Source: Boswellia sacra
Taxonomy: Eukaryota; Streptophyta; Magnoliopsida; Sapindales; Burseraceae
NCBI GenBank assembly: GCA_013180625.2
Contig: SNVD02009699.1
Location: forward strand, 62,001 to 126,000
Reading direction: 5' to 3'
DNA length: 64,000 nt
The notes beneath the pieces were generated by a model that worked only from the letters and a program-made list of their open reading frames with translations, was not told the origin of the DNA and did not search any database. Shown here in pieces: positions 36,731-49,356 of the stretch (positions are counted from its first letter, which is position 1; every line of letters starts with the position of its first letter). The translations under genes and the position numbers were made by a program.

Positions 36731-39700
36731 TTACTTCAACACGGTTTGCTGCCGCCCGTCTGGGATTGCAAACAGAACAACAGGCTTTGAAGGTCTAACA
36801 AAAGGAACATCAACTCTAAAGTAGCCTTTCCTCTCAAGCTGCAAAATCTCTCCACGCTTTAGATTTCGCATGTTAGAATCTCCAACTGCTGCAGTCTCCA
36901 CTTTTGTACATGGGTTGACAACATCCAGGAATTCCTCTCCTTCTTCTAGCTGCATAAACAGAGGTTAAAAAAAAATACCAAAAAGTTAACTTCATGCAGA
37001 ACTTTAATAAATTTTCAGAACACAGCCTAAAACAATTGTATCCCATTTCTAAGTTTTGGTTTATACAATGTGTACCATCCTACCTAGAAGTTGTAACATG
37101 AGTAACGATGCATATATTTCATTTGGCTTCTTGCACGCTTGCAGAAACAAAACGATAGAAGACAAAGATGGAAAATGTGCTTGACCCACATCTTAACAAG
37201 CCCCCTCACAACTCCTTCCACTCACAATTTGTAATCTCCACAAAACCAACTGTTCTACATAAAGTGGGAATGCCCTCTGTTCTTTATACTAAAGCTGCCA
37301 CTACCTTTGCTTCTCTTCACGTAAGATTAGTTTTTTCTCTTCCTCAAAAGGTGATCAAGATTTGGGCTACCTAGACTTCTTGTAAAAAGAGTAGAGGAAG
37401 CACAATGGGGTTATAATTTTATGAGCAAGATAATAGAGTGCGTTGGTGGAGGCCAAGAAGGAAGTATCTTAGTTTGAACCTGTTCCGAAACAATGAAGTG
37501 TCATCGACTAGGATCGATTCTGGTTAAAAAAAAAAAAAAAAAAACACCAAGGAGTGTTCCCAGTGATTTGAAGGGAAAATGTAATTAAAATGAAACAGTC
37601 TTATGTTTAGCTGAGAATTTTGAAACTTAAAACTTTCCATGCATCATGGGAGAGAGGCTGGTGACGCCCACTAGTGAGTGGGCTAATGCTTTCTGCAAGT
37701 ACTCCTCTGCCTATTATATGCAAGCTAAAACAAAGCTCAGTTTCTAGATTTTGGCAATTCCAATTTGCTTCTGTATTAACACTAATTTAAAAATAAGGAA
37801 TCACACTGATAACAAAAACAGTCTTTAGATCACATACCTACACACTTTATAAAGAACGAAAAATTGTGATTATCAATTGATTTACCTTCTTCTTTGTGAT
37901 TAGATAGTCAAATCCCACCAATGTGAGGTTAACTAATTCATTTGCTTCAGGTAGCCAGGTGAGCTTCAACTTTGTGGTCTTCACAGATCCTTCAAGATGC
38001 AAGACCCCTGTTAGCCGCGTGATATTACCATCTTTGTCCTTAGTAATTTCCTTCACTATGGCATTCCCCCAGTCCATTAAGGTAATTTCCTCATTTTCTG
38101 AGATGGATGCAGCATCAGCTTGGTCTATCCATATCCTGTTTGTATATGTTGTAGCTTTCTCTCCTGCACCTTCATACTTCTTATGTCTTGGTAAGATGCG
38201 AACAAATGGTTCATCAGGGCCATCAGTAAGGGTCAACAGTACACGGCGCTCTTCGATGACAGCAGTGTGTCTTGGACACACGGGATCAATAATCTTCTTA
38301 TTTATAGTCCAAAGTTTGTCCCATTCCATAAGATTGAGATTTTTCGAAGCCCCCTGAAAATAAAGGACAAAGAAGTACATCTTCTTGTTATACAAGACTA
38401 AATTAATCTAAGGGCACAGCATTAGAGTGCAAAGGAATCAGAACAAGCCACTCAATTTTTCTTAATGACGGTGATTTGTTGCAGAGGACTCCATTAACCT
38501 AAAGATATCATATAGCAATCCTGTAAAGTTCTTCTGGTTGACAAGACGATAAAAATTTCAGAGTAGAATTCTCAAGTAGGACTTGGTTTCTGCTCACATT
38601 TGGTACCATGTTTATGATTGACCATTTTTCTTGATAATAAGGATACTATCAACAAGCCAAAAGTAAAAGATGAGGAAACAGTAAATATATAAATAAAAAA
38701 GTATACCACAAGCAAGAAATTTGAAAATCACTCTTAGGTTAACTACATTATCTTACCTGCTCAAGAATAAACTGTATCAAAGCCTCAATTTTCAAACCTC
38801 TACGGACAATTCCTTGGACAGTTGGAAAGCGAGGATCATCCCATCCATCAACCTTTCCATTTTGAACAAACCACTTAAGGTTGCGCTTGCTGAGAACAGT
38901 ATACACCATATTCAGCCTGCTAAACTCATAAATGTGAACCTTCTTTACGCCCATGTCTTCCTGAATCCTATGATATTGAGCATTACGATCATGGTACTCA
39001 CTAGATCGGAGGGCATGTGTTATTCCTTCTTTAGCATCAACAAAAGGACAAGCAAAATCATATGTTGGGTATAACTTATATTTGGACCCAATTCGATGAT
39101 GGGGTAGTGGATTGCAACGATAATACACTGGATCTCTAAGAGATTTGTTAGGATCTTGCATGTCTAACTTCCCACGCAGACAACACTGCAAACCCCTTTC
39201 AGATCCTGCAATCATTTCCTTCCACAACTTCATATTCTCCTCTACGCTGTTGTTCCTGTGTTTTGATTCAATTCCATCCATCCTTTCCTTTTGCATTTGC
39301 TCTCGTGGCGTATCATCAACATAAGCCTTACCCTGTTTAATCAAATTCTCGGCCAATTCCATCAAATCTGGAAAATAATCTGAAGTATATGTGACTTGTT
39401 CATACTTGATTCCCAATGTCTCAACATCTTTTAGCACATTTTCCACAAATTCATTACTTTCTTTAGCAGGATTCGTATCGTCAAAACGCAGAATCAGCTG
39501 ACCTTGATACCGCTGAGCAAAATATTGGTTCAATAGTGCCGCTTTTGAGTGCCCTATGTGAAGATAACCACTTGGTTCTGGTGCAAATCGCAACCGTACC
39601 TTGCCGATTTCAGCATCTGGAAGATCTACTTCAGCACGGTTACCCACCCTTCCCTTCTCATCCCCATCAACACCTTTTGATTGCTGATTGGCACCCTGTT

Positions 39701-41147
39701 GCTCTTTTGATTTAGCTGCAATAGGCTTTCCCACTCCTCTTTTACCAACATATATTGCTGTGACTTCATTAAGAGAATCACTATATTCTGCAGATATTGA
39801 ATTGAACCACCGAACCAGATTTTGGTACTTCTTTGATTTCCTCAAACTTTCCCATCTTTGCCCAGCTCCTGCGAGGCACAGGAGATAAAAGCATCAATAG
39901 AGAGCACAGGACAAACAGTATTAGATGTTCAAAATCCACAAAAGTAAAAGTGGAATGGCATAGCAGTGAACCCAACAACCAAAATTGGAAAGAGGAGAAA
40001 AGAAAAGTCATCATCCCTTGATTACAACTTGTTCTGTTGAATACAAAATCCTATAGTGTGATGGTAAATCATCCAATATAAACTATAAGCTCCTAATTTA
40101 CGTTATCAAATTCTTGGTTGTTTCAGAAAAAATGAAATGAAGTCAATGGATTAAGAGTAGTCAAGGGTATTCTATTTCAGATTTCACTCAATCATAAAAC
40201 CATCTTTTCAACAATCTCTCTACCTCCATAGGAAACTTAAGTAAATCGACAAACAATCTTATCCAAAGGTGCCAATCAATAAAGAAAAGTCACAAATAGA
40301 GAAAGGACCCATTGCAATGGCCTTATGGTCCCTTTGGCACCAAGGTTTTATATTTTTTATTCTTTCTCTTCCTAGAGGGAATCACATATTAAGATCAATA
40401 GAAAAATTTTGAAACCTTCACCTGCAAGAGCTGACCAGATTGCTATATCTGCAATCGACAAACAATGACCAACCAAAAAAGTACGCTTCTCAAGATACTT
40501 GTCCACATAGCTGCACCCACTCTCAAATTCAGAACCAGAAGAAAAGACTGGGACATACTCCAACCACTCATCAATCTGGAAAACAATAAATGGGTAATTA
40601 GAAGGTCACTTGTCAGGAACCAGCAGCATACAATAACTGGAACACAAATCTTAAGTTGACAACACCACAGTCACCACAAAAAATAAAATAAACATAAATA
40701 AATGATAAGAATAACAAGAATAATTAAGATTAGCTACCTGGCTAGATTCAAAGGCGTTCTGCCCATAGAAATTGGCAACCCGACCAATGTAGCGGAGAAG
40801 AACAAAAGTTCCATGCAATTTTAACCTGTAATCCAGTTTAAGTTAAATTCGATTTGTTTCTCAAACATCCCACACATTATATAGCAACAGTACTCAATTG
40901 TAAACAAATCACGCTACTATAGTATCTGAATTTATCTAGCTTTAAAACAAAACAAAAAAAAGAAGTCCCAGATAAGAAAAACTAAAAAGAGAGAGAAAAG
41001 AGGAAAAAAATACCCATTAGAAAAGTGAAGAATAGGGGAAGAAGCAGAGTTATCAGTCGGCAAAGAGATGGCCGCAAGCTTGGCAGCAGCAATGACCGAT
41101 AAGGGAGGGCTATCAGCTGGAAACGATAATTGCTTGATCTCCATCAT
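36731..41147 (-). CDS. GluRS: cytosolic glutamyl-tRNA synthetase
   Basis: Charges tRNA-Glu with glutamate in the cytosol. Exons on - (coding order): 41147-41014, 40825-40738, 40575-40422, 39868-38757, 38353-37886, 36949-36731; all junctions are GT..AG and in frame, giving 724 residues, normal for plant eukaryote-type GluRS. Residues 1-140 form a GST-like N-terminal domain (S-G-S-E-F-E, then ..GH.LSIADIAIWSAL). A Lys-rich hinge (about 165-205) follows. The class I catalytic core starts at about 214; HIGH box HIGH at 229-232 within A-P-E-P-S-G-Y-L, KMSKS-equivalent VLSKR at 450-454. Anticodon-binding beta-barrels occupy about 500-724. MM- at 41147 was chosen because GTGCAG|G just upstream looks like a 5' UTR intron acceptor; the next Met (41144) is equally possible. 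The gene runs towards the kinase-like gene. No defect seen. Confidence 0.96.
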
Positions 41148-41400
41148 CAGTCCCGATAGCACCTGCACCACAATTCTTCCTTAATCAATACAAACTGAAA
41201 CTAATAAACCAACCAACCCATTACAATAGAATTTATAAAGAAAGAAGAAGCATACAATGACGCGTCCAAAGCGGGCAGTACAAGCAGCCGCCTACGACCA
41301 CTCTAATGAAGTGAAAGAGAAGAGAGTTTGTGTTTTCAAAAGCAGAGGAAAATGTGTTTAGTGGATTCTTATTATATTCCAATCAGCGTGCGGATGCAAA
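41148..41400 (-). promoter_or_regulatory. 5' UTR with intron and candidate promoter of GluRS
   Basis: A 93-nt intron is inferred from 41255 (donor GTATG) to 41163 (acceptor GTGCAG), leaving 15 nt of leader before the ATG. A TATA-like TATAATAA (- strand) lies at 41376-41369, about 110 bp upstream of the donor. If the intron is not removed, the frame stays open to an upstream ATG at 41171, adding eight residues. Confidence 0.45.
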
Positions 41401-41604
41401 TGAAATGTAATTGTAAAAGTAAAACAAAATCAACGCTACAGCATACAGCTTTAGACTGTTAAAAACCGTCTTCTCTCAACACCTTTTGACTCACTGATTC
41501 ATTCTGTAAAACCCTAAATTCTATAAAAATTTATCACAAAACCCGACCTGACCAACGAGCCAACCCGTCGTAATCCGAGATAACAAGATATCATATATAA
41601 GAAA

Positions 41605-42374
41605 TAGTCCTGGCAACCCGTCGTTTCGTGTCGTTTTATATTAGTGTCGTATTAAATTATATTAACCTAAATTTGATCTATCAATTTATTAGGTCTATAT
41701 CTAAAAATTTAAATCTGACTATTAACTTCACGTGTTACTCAAATCTAACCTATTTAACTTATTTTTTTTGAACTTAGACAATAATATGATAACATGATTT
41801 ATATAAATTTTAAACATATAATACAACCAATAGTTTATAAATTTAAAATCTAATAAGTATTTTGAAATATATCGAAATATCTAAATTTAATATAATATGA
41901 AAATATAAACAAAATTTTGTATTTAACATCATTTAAAGATCTATATAAGGTATATTTAAGATAAATAATTGATAATATCTAATTATTGAATGATTTCTAA
42001 AAAATAAAATAGGGCATTTTATAAGTTTCTTCTTTATATTTTTCATCAAAATGTCATGCTCATACGCACCAACGAAAAAAATGACATAATTGTATTAGAA
42101 TAATTTTAATTAGGTTAAACATATTTATAAATTAGTATTTGTTACATTTTATTTTATTTTTTTATATATCATAAATAAATTTGCTATATTATCCTCAATA
42201 TTAATGGGTTAAACGGGTGAAACGGTTTTTTATATGATAAATCCAAACACGGTCCAATATCAAACGGATTTTACCGTGTTAACCCATTAACGATCCGATC
42301 CAATAATATTATATCTAAAACACGTTTTTATCGAATGGGTTCGTATCGTGTTAGTATAGAATTTACCAGGCCTA
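41605..42374. mobile_element. non-autonomous hAT element, perfect 8-bp TSD
   Basis: TIRs are TAGTCCTGGCAA and, at the other end, TAGGCCTGGTAA (reverse complement). The target duplication ATAAGAAA is identical at 41597-41604 and 42375-42382. Subterminal CGTGTCG / CGTGTTAG motifs recall the hAT at 8645. No coding capacity. It lies about 230 bp upstream of the inferred GluRS TATA box. Confidence 0.88.
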
Positions 42375-42414
42375 ATAAGAAAGGCTTAGTAGCACATGCA
42401 TACCATATGTGATA

Positions 42415-43825
42415 GGGAAAATTGAAAAAATAGATATAATTAGAGACTTTAGTTGAAATTTAGACATATCTTGAAAAATTTTTACGCCATAGATACTTTT
42501 TTGATAAAAAGACCCAATTACCCTTATGTATTCAATATTTTTCCAAAGCCTTATTTCCCTCTCTTCAGACGAAAATTAACGAAACTCATCGACACCACTT
42601 AAAACACAAACCAATACGAGCATCGATTGAGGATAGAAGCATCAAGCAAGACGATGCAGAGAGAAGCACCCATCGACATGGAGGGTCCCTAATTGTGATT
42701 TATTTGGTTGTTATTCGTTAGATTTGATTTAGTTTTTAGGAAATTTGAATAAGCGATTTGAGTTTCCGAGGGATTTGTGAACTTATTTAGGGATGGATCG
42801 AGTGTTATAATGTGATTTTTGTGGTTTGATGCGTGTGAAAACCGACGAAACGAGTTGTGAATCCAGTGTTATATCGCAATGCATAAGACACTCGACACTC
42901 GACAACTACCTGTCGAGTCATATCGAGTTGTGTAATGTCGAGTGTCGAGTGTTTGTCGAGTGGTGGTGTAGTGACGAGTGGTGGTGCAGTGTCGAGTGTA
43001 GAATAATTGTCGAGTGGTGCAGTGTCGAGTGTTGAATGTTTGTCGAATGGTGGTGAAGTGACGAGTTGTGGTGTAGTGTTGAGTGTCAGATATTTGTCGA
43101 GTGGTGTTGTGACGACACTCGACACAACACAACGCGACACTCGACACTCGACACACTTGACAATTATCCGACACTCGATTCTACACTACTCGACGATATA
43201 CCACTCGACATTTCACCACTCGACAAACACTCGACACTTGACACTACACCATCACTCGTCACTATAGCACCACTCGACAAACACTCGACGCTCGATATTT
43301 CACCACTCGACACAACTCGACAGGTAGTTGTCGAGTGTCAAGTGTCTTATGCGTCGCAATACAATACTGGATTCACAACTCATTTCGTCGGTTCACACTC
43401 ATCAAATCACAAAAATCACATTGTAACACTCGATTTATCCCTAAATAAGTTCACAAATCCGACGAAAACTCAAATCCCCAATTCAAATTCCATAAAAACT
43501 ATATCAAATCTAGCGAATAACAACCAAATAAATCACAATTAGAGACCCTCAGTGTCGATGGGTGCTTCTTTCTTCGTCGTCTTGCTTGATGCTTCTGTCC
43601 TCAGGCGATGCTCTTGTTGGTTTGCGTTTCAAGCGCTGTCGATGGGTTTCGATAATTTTTTATTGAAGAGGGAAATAAGAGGAAATAAGACTTTGGAAAA
43701 AAAATTGAATACATAAGAATAATTGAGTCTTTTTGTCAAGAAAGTGTCTATGGTATGAAAATTTTTTAGGATGTGTCCAAATTTCAACTAGGGTCCCTAC
43801 TTGTGTCTATTTTTTCAATTTTTCC
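42415..43825. mobile_element. foldback-type Mutator-like element (GTCGAGTG palindrome)
   Basis: A 1411-bp element with target duplication TATGTGATA identical at 42406-42414 and 43826-43834. The arms (42415 to about 42937; about 43311-43825) are inverted repeats of more than 500 bp, starting GGGAAAATTGAAAAAATAGA / GGAAAAATTGAAAAAATAGA. The middle is itself arranged as GTCGAG-oriented repeats (42937-43110) and then CTCGAC-oriented repeats (43110-43311), so nearly the whole element can fold on itself. ORFs in this region are repeat artefacts. A 9-bp duplication plus long TIRs suggests the Mutator superfamily. Confidence 0.9.
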
Positions 43826-43834
43826 TATGTGATA

Positions 43835-44880
43835 CGGTGAGCTATCCAACAAGGTGTCATAATATTTTATGGGTAGGTTAAAAAAAATTAAGAAAAAAGA
43901 AGACAACTCAATAATTATATCTAATACAATGATAATAAACAATTATGAGTAATATCTAATTAAATAATGACAAACTATTATAGGTAGTTGGAAATTTTTT
44001 AAAAATAATTGAAAAAATAATTATCTTCGACTATGAATATTAGTAATTAGGTGTACTACTTCAACATATACTTAATTTGATTATTTAGTCTATGTTTATT
44101 TATCATTTAGTCAGCCTAATGTTTATTTATTTTATTTTTACTTTTTACATTTTCATCTCTTCTTCTCCCTTATTCTTCCTACTTTCTTAGTTTGATTATT
44201 GGGCATCATCTAGATTACGATGCTTGCCTCATTCTCATTTTTTATGGCTAAAGAGTGTCATTCAAACCATGAATGTTCATTCCTTTGAAGCTAAAGGTGA
44301 ATGCCTTCCTCCATAGACACTTTCCTAAAACTACTTAATATTATCCATTTACTTCTTATTGTATATGTAATGCTTTACTTACATTATTAGTATTGAATAG
44401 TATTCAACTTCTTTTATTTTTATGCTTCATTTGTGTGATCATTTTTCAAATTTCTCTTGTTACTCCTTTTCTTATTTGGTTATGTTGCTTTTTACTTATT
44501 TACTATGCTCTGTTTATGTTTGGTAATTTAGAGTACTAATCACATGCTATAATATTGTATTTACTTTTATTACCCTAACATGCTTTATTTAGTTTACTTT
44601 CTTTGTTTCTTGTTTTATTTGAAGTGTTGATTTAGAATTATTTTGTTTCTTACTCATATCCTTTTTTTATTTCATGCTTTAATTTACGTCTTTATTTTAT
44701 GTCATTTCTTTTATGCTTTATCTAAAGGGATGTATTCTTATTCGATAAATCCCCCATGTTTAAAGGACAATGTACTTTATTCTACTCTATTTTTATAGAT
44801 GTTTATATTATGACACCTTACATGTAATAAAAAGATAAAATTGGTTGTGCAAAAATAAACTTAGGATCAAGATGGATAAC
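43835..44880. other. AT-rich intergenic
   Basis: No gene or clear repeat. T-rich on the + strand around 44100-44760. Confidence 0.4.
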
Positions 44881-45487
44881 ATTAAAATTTTAAAACATTA
44901 AAGTCGGTAGGCCAAAATGGAGGCCGAATTATCATCTAGGTGGTCTACAAACCATATCTAACTTTCCAAATCCATCTTTGAACGGGTGAATGTAGTTTAA
45001 ATCCTTGATATCAAAAGATCGGACTATAGTCATCCAAAAGTGTCATGTGATTAATTATCGAGGTGGTGACTTCATACTATTCTCTAGGACTTGTCTTTGT
45101 GACTTGACCTATTTTCCTATAAGTCCCCCAAAAGGACTTTGATACAGTACCAATGTCGTAATCATTTTGAGTGAGATGGAAGCCTTGCCCACAATGGCAT
45201 TGGGGATTTGAAAGAAGTTGAATCCAATTGGGAATACGGAGTTCATTTGTTTTATTTTATCAATGTTATCTTTGCATCACTACACTTACACACTTGTATA
45301 ACTTGCCTATTTTTTGATCATGTAGCTTTCGTATGAGAAATCTTTGGCTCCATTCGACCCCAGATAAACTAGCCTATACAGGTGCTATAAGGTCGTGGGA
45401 ATGTAATGGGGTAATGAAGCCAGGGTTTGAGATCTTTTAGGATGTGATGAACCCAAAGGCTACTAGGATGTCAAGCTGGATGAAGAA
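44881..45487 (+). other. probable retroelement-derived leader
   Basis: GC is a little higher than in the neighbours and the sequence runs into the gypsy coding remnant. It may be the decayed 5' part of that element, but no LTR boundary or primer site was found. Confidence 0.3.
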
Positions 45488-46772
45488 ATGAAGAAGCTAC
45501 AGCTCAAAGAAAGCTTAACAGGATGGATGACACACTTGGAAGAGGAAGCATTCAATAACCTAGTTGCCTTCATTGAAGAGGAAATCGAAGACACTTGTTA
45601 TGAAGATGTTTTCATTCCTGACATGTTTGAGAACAGTATGTTTATTTCTAAGTTTGAAGCAATAAAGTCTGACTTTGCTTACTTGTGTGATGTTTTTCAT
45701 GATGGTAGCATGCATAATGATTTTCATTTCACAAGCATATTTGACATTCATTCCATGCATACTCATCATATTAATCTTGTTACAATTAAAAACCCAAAGA
45801 ACATATCCATTGTACATGATGTAACTATTGAAGAAAGAGAGAGATTCGAGGAAATATTAAAGAAACATGAAGAGGTATTTATTTGGTCTTATGATGGCTT
45901 GCACAGGATTGATGAAACATTATTGAACACGCTATCTTGAAGTATCCATATATAAGGCCCGTGAAACAAAAGTTTTAGAAGGATGACGCTATAATGGGCA
46001 CAATTGATTAAGAAAGAGGTTACCAAGTAGATTGAGGCCAAGTTTTTAGATATAGTTGACTATCCACAATGTTTAGCCAACATAATGCCTGTACTAAAGA
46101 AAGATGGAAGAGTGAGGATGTGCGTAGATTATTTGGATCTAAATAAGGCTTCACCCAAAGATGATTTTCCTCTGCCTCATATTGATGTGTTGGTTGATAA
46201 TACAAAATCAAGTAGGATTTTCTTTTTTTTGGTCGACGGATTCTCATGGTATAACTAAATCATGATGGTAATAGTAGATAAGATAAAGACAACTTTCATT
46301 ATCGAGTAGGGAACGTATTGCTATAAGATGATGTCATTTGAGTTGAAGAATGTTGTTGCCATTTATTAGAGGATGGCGACAACATTTCTCCATAATATTA
46401 TTCACGAGGAGATAGAAGTCTATGTGGCTGAGGTTATAGTTAAGTCAAGCACCTCAGAGGGACACTTCGAAGCTCTGGACAAATTTTTGGAAAGAGTAGA
46501 GAAGTACAAATTGAGACTGAATCCAAAAAAGTGTGTCTTTAGATAACATTTGGAAAGTTGCTAGGGTTTGTACTTGGTAAGAAAGGAATAGAAATAGAAC
46601 CAAACAAGGTGAGAACAATTAAGGAGATTCTGGCACCAAAAATAGAAAAGGAGGTTCGAAAGTTTTTAGGGAGAATACAATAGTATATATCTTCAAATTA
46701 TTAAGGAAGGATCGACTAATGAAATGGAATAAAGAGCGCCAAGCAACTTTTGACAAGACCAAGGAGTTTTTG
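45488..46772 (+). pseudogene. Ty3/gypsy polymerase remnant
   Basis: 45488-45940 is open and reads as the region before the reverse transcriptase of plant gypsy polyproteins (a C-terminal 'EER.RFEEILKKHEEVF.WSY' stretch). From 46020 the reverse transcriptase is readable: MPVLKKDGRVRMCVDYLDLN, then SPKDDFPLPHIDVLVDNT at about 46150-46205, typical of the Athila/TAT-type lineages. The catalytic box, Y-V-D-D in the family, reads Y-V-A-E near 46425, and there are stops at 46028, 46257, 46305 and 46368. It breaks off at 46772 within the start of RNase H. Confidence 0.8.
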
Positions 46773-47283
46773 TGTAACACCCACGATTTTAGTTTCAAGT
46801 TGTGACAAGCTAATATTATGTTTGAAATTTAAACCCATGGCTGAGGTGTTTTACTTGAAGTGAGGAAATGGAAACAGATAGAGTTTAAGTGAAAATATTC
46901 TTATATGGGAATAAGGAAAATTTCCTAATTTGATATCCTACTAAAACATAATAAATCAGGTTTTTCTTTTCTTTTTACGTCATTTGGAGTTTATCATATG
47001 ATAGAATATCAAATAAATGATAGAGTAAAACGGGTGGGGGGGTGGGTGGTGCTTATCAGTGTTTTGGATTAAAGAAATGATAATAAATGTAAGTTTTTTA
47101 ATATTTTCCCATGATAAGCCCGCTCCCAAACGCGCCCTATAATATCAAACTCAACATGATAAAAATTTCATATTTTTTTCTCAAACATTTCTATAAGTTT
47201 GAAACATCCAAACTTACAGAAATGTAAGTTTTGGATAAAAGGAATGATAATAAACGTAAGTTTTTTAATATTTTCCCATGATA
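46773..47283. other. LTR-like start and template-switch scar
   Basis: TGTAACACCC at 46773 abruptly ends the gypsy reading and resembles the 5' end of many plant gypsy LTRs, so a (solo?) LTR may be inserted here; its other end was not found. At 47061-47283 a 56-bp direct repeat (47061-47116 and 47228-47283) brackets an inverted copy of 48549-48651. Confidence 0.35.
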
Positions 47284-47569
47284 CTTGAAGTTAATTTCTT
47301 TGAGTTTTCTATTTAATTTGAAGTTCTGAAATATTAGAGATGAAACTAGGGTTTTTGTATTGATTGATTTGAAGTTGATGTTGATATCGAATTGTTGGAA
47401 AAGAAACCCTAAGATTTTATAAAGATTCGTACATGACAGTTATTAATTTTGAAATTTTTATTTTGTTTCATTTTATGTATTTGAACTGGAACTTTATCTA
47501 TGTTATTCTAGACTTATGAAACAATGTTTTTAAATTCATTTCATGAAAATCCATTGAGTATGGGGGGAG

Positions 47570-48108
47570 ATTTCAGCTAAGACTCTTATTGTTTGGCCAT
47601 CTTCTGGTTGGCTCTCTCTACTTCATTGGGCTTCTCTTCATCTTCAAGGCAGGAAGAATTTTGGGCATATCCTTGCACGTTTGGTTTTCTCTGTATCAAC
47701 AGCGACATCGGACTCGTCGTCAGGTGATTGATGAGATTTTTGCATTGGTCCGCTCTCGGCTTCTTACCATTGAGGCCAAGTATGTGATTACTCCTCAGCT
47801 TCGTGCTATATGGGGCCTTCGTTATTAGTTGGTTTTTTGAGTTTTGTTTTGTTTAATTGGGCACATGCGCCCTTTTGTTGCATTGTCTTGGGAATGTTAG
47901 CTTTGTTGCGGTCGTTATTGGGCCTACGCGCCTTTTCTTTTTTGTTTGGGCCTTTTGGCTCCATATCTCGCTTTTTGTTTGAGGCCTTTGGGCTTCGTTT
48001 TTCTTCCTTTTGGACTTGTGAGTACTAAGTACTCTTCTTGGGGTATGCCCCTCGTATTTTATACAATCTTTTTTCTTTTTATGTGAATAGTAATTTTTCC
48101 AAAAAAAA
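47570..48108 (+). mobile_element. 5'-truncated LINE (L1-type) 3' end
   Basis: The open stretch 47589-47828 ends with a motif common at the C-terminus of plant L1-type ORF2 (RQVIDEIFALVRSRL...AIWGL). It is followed by a GT-rich, 'GGGCC.TTTTGG'-style 3' tail and a short A-run (48100-48108), as in plant LINE 3' UTRs. Insertion-site duplications were not identified. Confidence 0.5.
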
Positions 48109-48621
48109 TGTGATTTTATATGTATTTTTTAAGTTGAAGTAGAAAACTTAGAAATTTTAAGTTCCAAATGCAATTTTGGGAAATGAGATTTTATTGAATA
48201 TGTTAGAAATGTCTAAAAATTATGAAATTTTTCATGATTTTGTTGTATGTTAGTGACCTCTCTACAAATTTTCATGGTGACATATATTGTATAAAAATTG
48301 TTTGGAATACTCGAAGTTATACATGTTAATCTTGAAATTTCTCTGGCAGAATTGATAACTTGAAACTAGAATTCGTTTTAAAATGGATTTTTGTCTCATA
48401 TCAACTTGATTTGTGATAAATTTCATTTATGTCTTAAAATATCTCTATGAATTATTAGAGAGCTTCATTCATTAAAAGATTTGTTAAAAATCGAACAATG
48501 TTCACTGTTTTGGATGAGAAGTGAAGCTGGTGAAATTGGTGCATGAATTTGGATGTTTCAAACTTATAGAAATGTTTGAGAAAAAATATGAAATTTTTAT
48601 CATGTTGAGTTTGATATTATA

Positions 48622-49356
48622 GGGCGCGTTTGGGAGCGGGCTTATCATGGGATTGAACTAAGTTTAGTCCAATCCCATGTTTGGTGCAGAAGTGGGATTG
48701 GACTAATAATCCAAGTCAGTCCCACCTCTCTTCTTACCAAAGCCAAATTAGTGGGACTATTAGTCCCACCTTATAGTGTGGGACTAATAGTCCCAAATTG
48801 GGATAAATTTTTTTAATTTTTAATTAAAATTAAAACTAAATATAATAATAAATATAATATAACAATAATTTTTAATTATATTTAAATATTTAATAAAATT
48901 AATTTTGATTGTTTACTAAAAAAATAATGAAATAATAGTATAATATTAATATAAAAATTACTATTAAATTAATAATAAAAAAATAAATATCATCAATAAT
49001 ATTTAAATACTAATTATTAATAAATTATTATAGTTATATAAAATTAATTTTAATATAAAATATAATTTTATTATTATTTATATAGAAATATCAACAAATA
49101 TTTAATATTTAGTTTTTATTCAAGTTCAATTTAAAAAACATTAAGTTAGTTTATTTTTTAAAATTATTTTCTTAAAAATTATTATCTATGTTAATAGTTC
49201 AGTCCCATATTACACCAAACATTAGACAATATTATTTAGTCCAATCCCATATGATACTAAACATAAGACAGTATTACATAGTCCAATCCAGTCTAATCCC
49301 AATCCCAATCCCAATCTCAGTCTAGTTCAGTCCAGTCCCACCTCCCAAACGTGCCC
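48622..49356. mobile_element. Harbinger-like MITE
   Basis: Ends are GGGCGCGTTTGGGAG and (reverse complement) GGGCACGTTTGGGAG; both sides carry the 3-bp flank ATA (48619-48621, 49357-49359). The GGG(C/A)...GTTTGG terminus and a 3-bp duplication fit PIF/Harbinger, though TTA/TAA is the usual target. Subterminal repeats are TAGTCCCA / CAATCCCA. The interior (48800-49190) is very AT-rich and non-coding. Confidence 0.7.

Noticed and set aside
37923..38357. 144-codon + strand ORF
   Set aside because: Antisense shadow of GluRS exon 5, which has clear family motifs on the - strand.
43110..43320. Regular repeats that could suggest a CRISPR-like array
   Set aside because: Plant nuclear sequence, no constant repeat/spacer lengths, and the repeats belong to an inverted-repeat transposon.
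42805..43542. Several overlapping ORFs rich in Thr, Arg, Leu and Ser
   Set aside because: They read the GTCGAGTG repeats of the foldback element in different frames.
47810..48028. 72-codon ORF after the LINE coding end
   Set aside because: Lies in the GT-rich 3' tail of the LINE and overlaps its stop codon; no motif.
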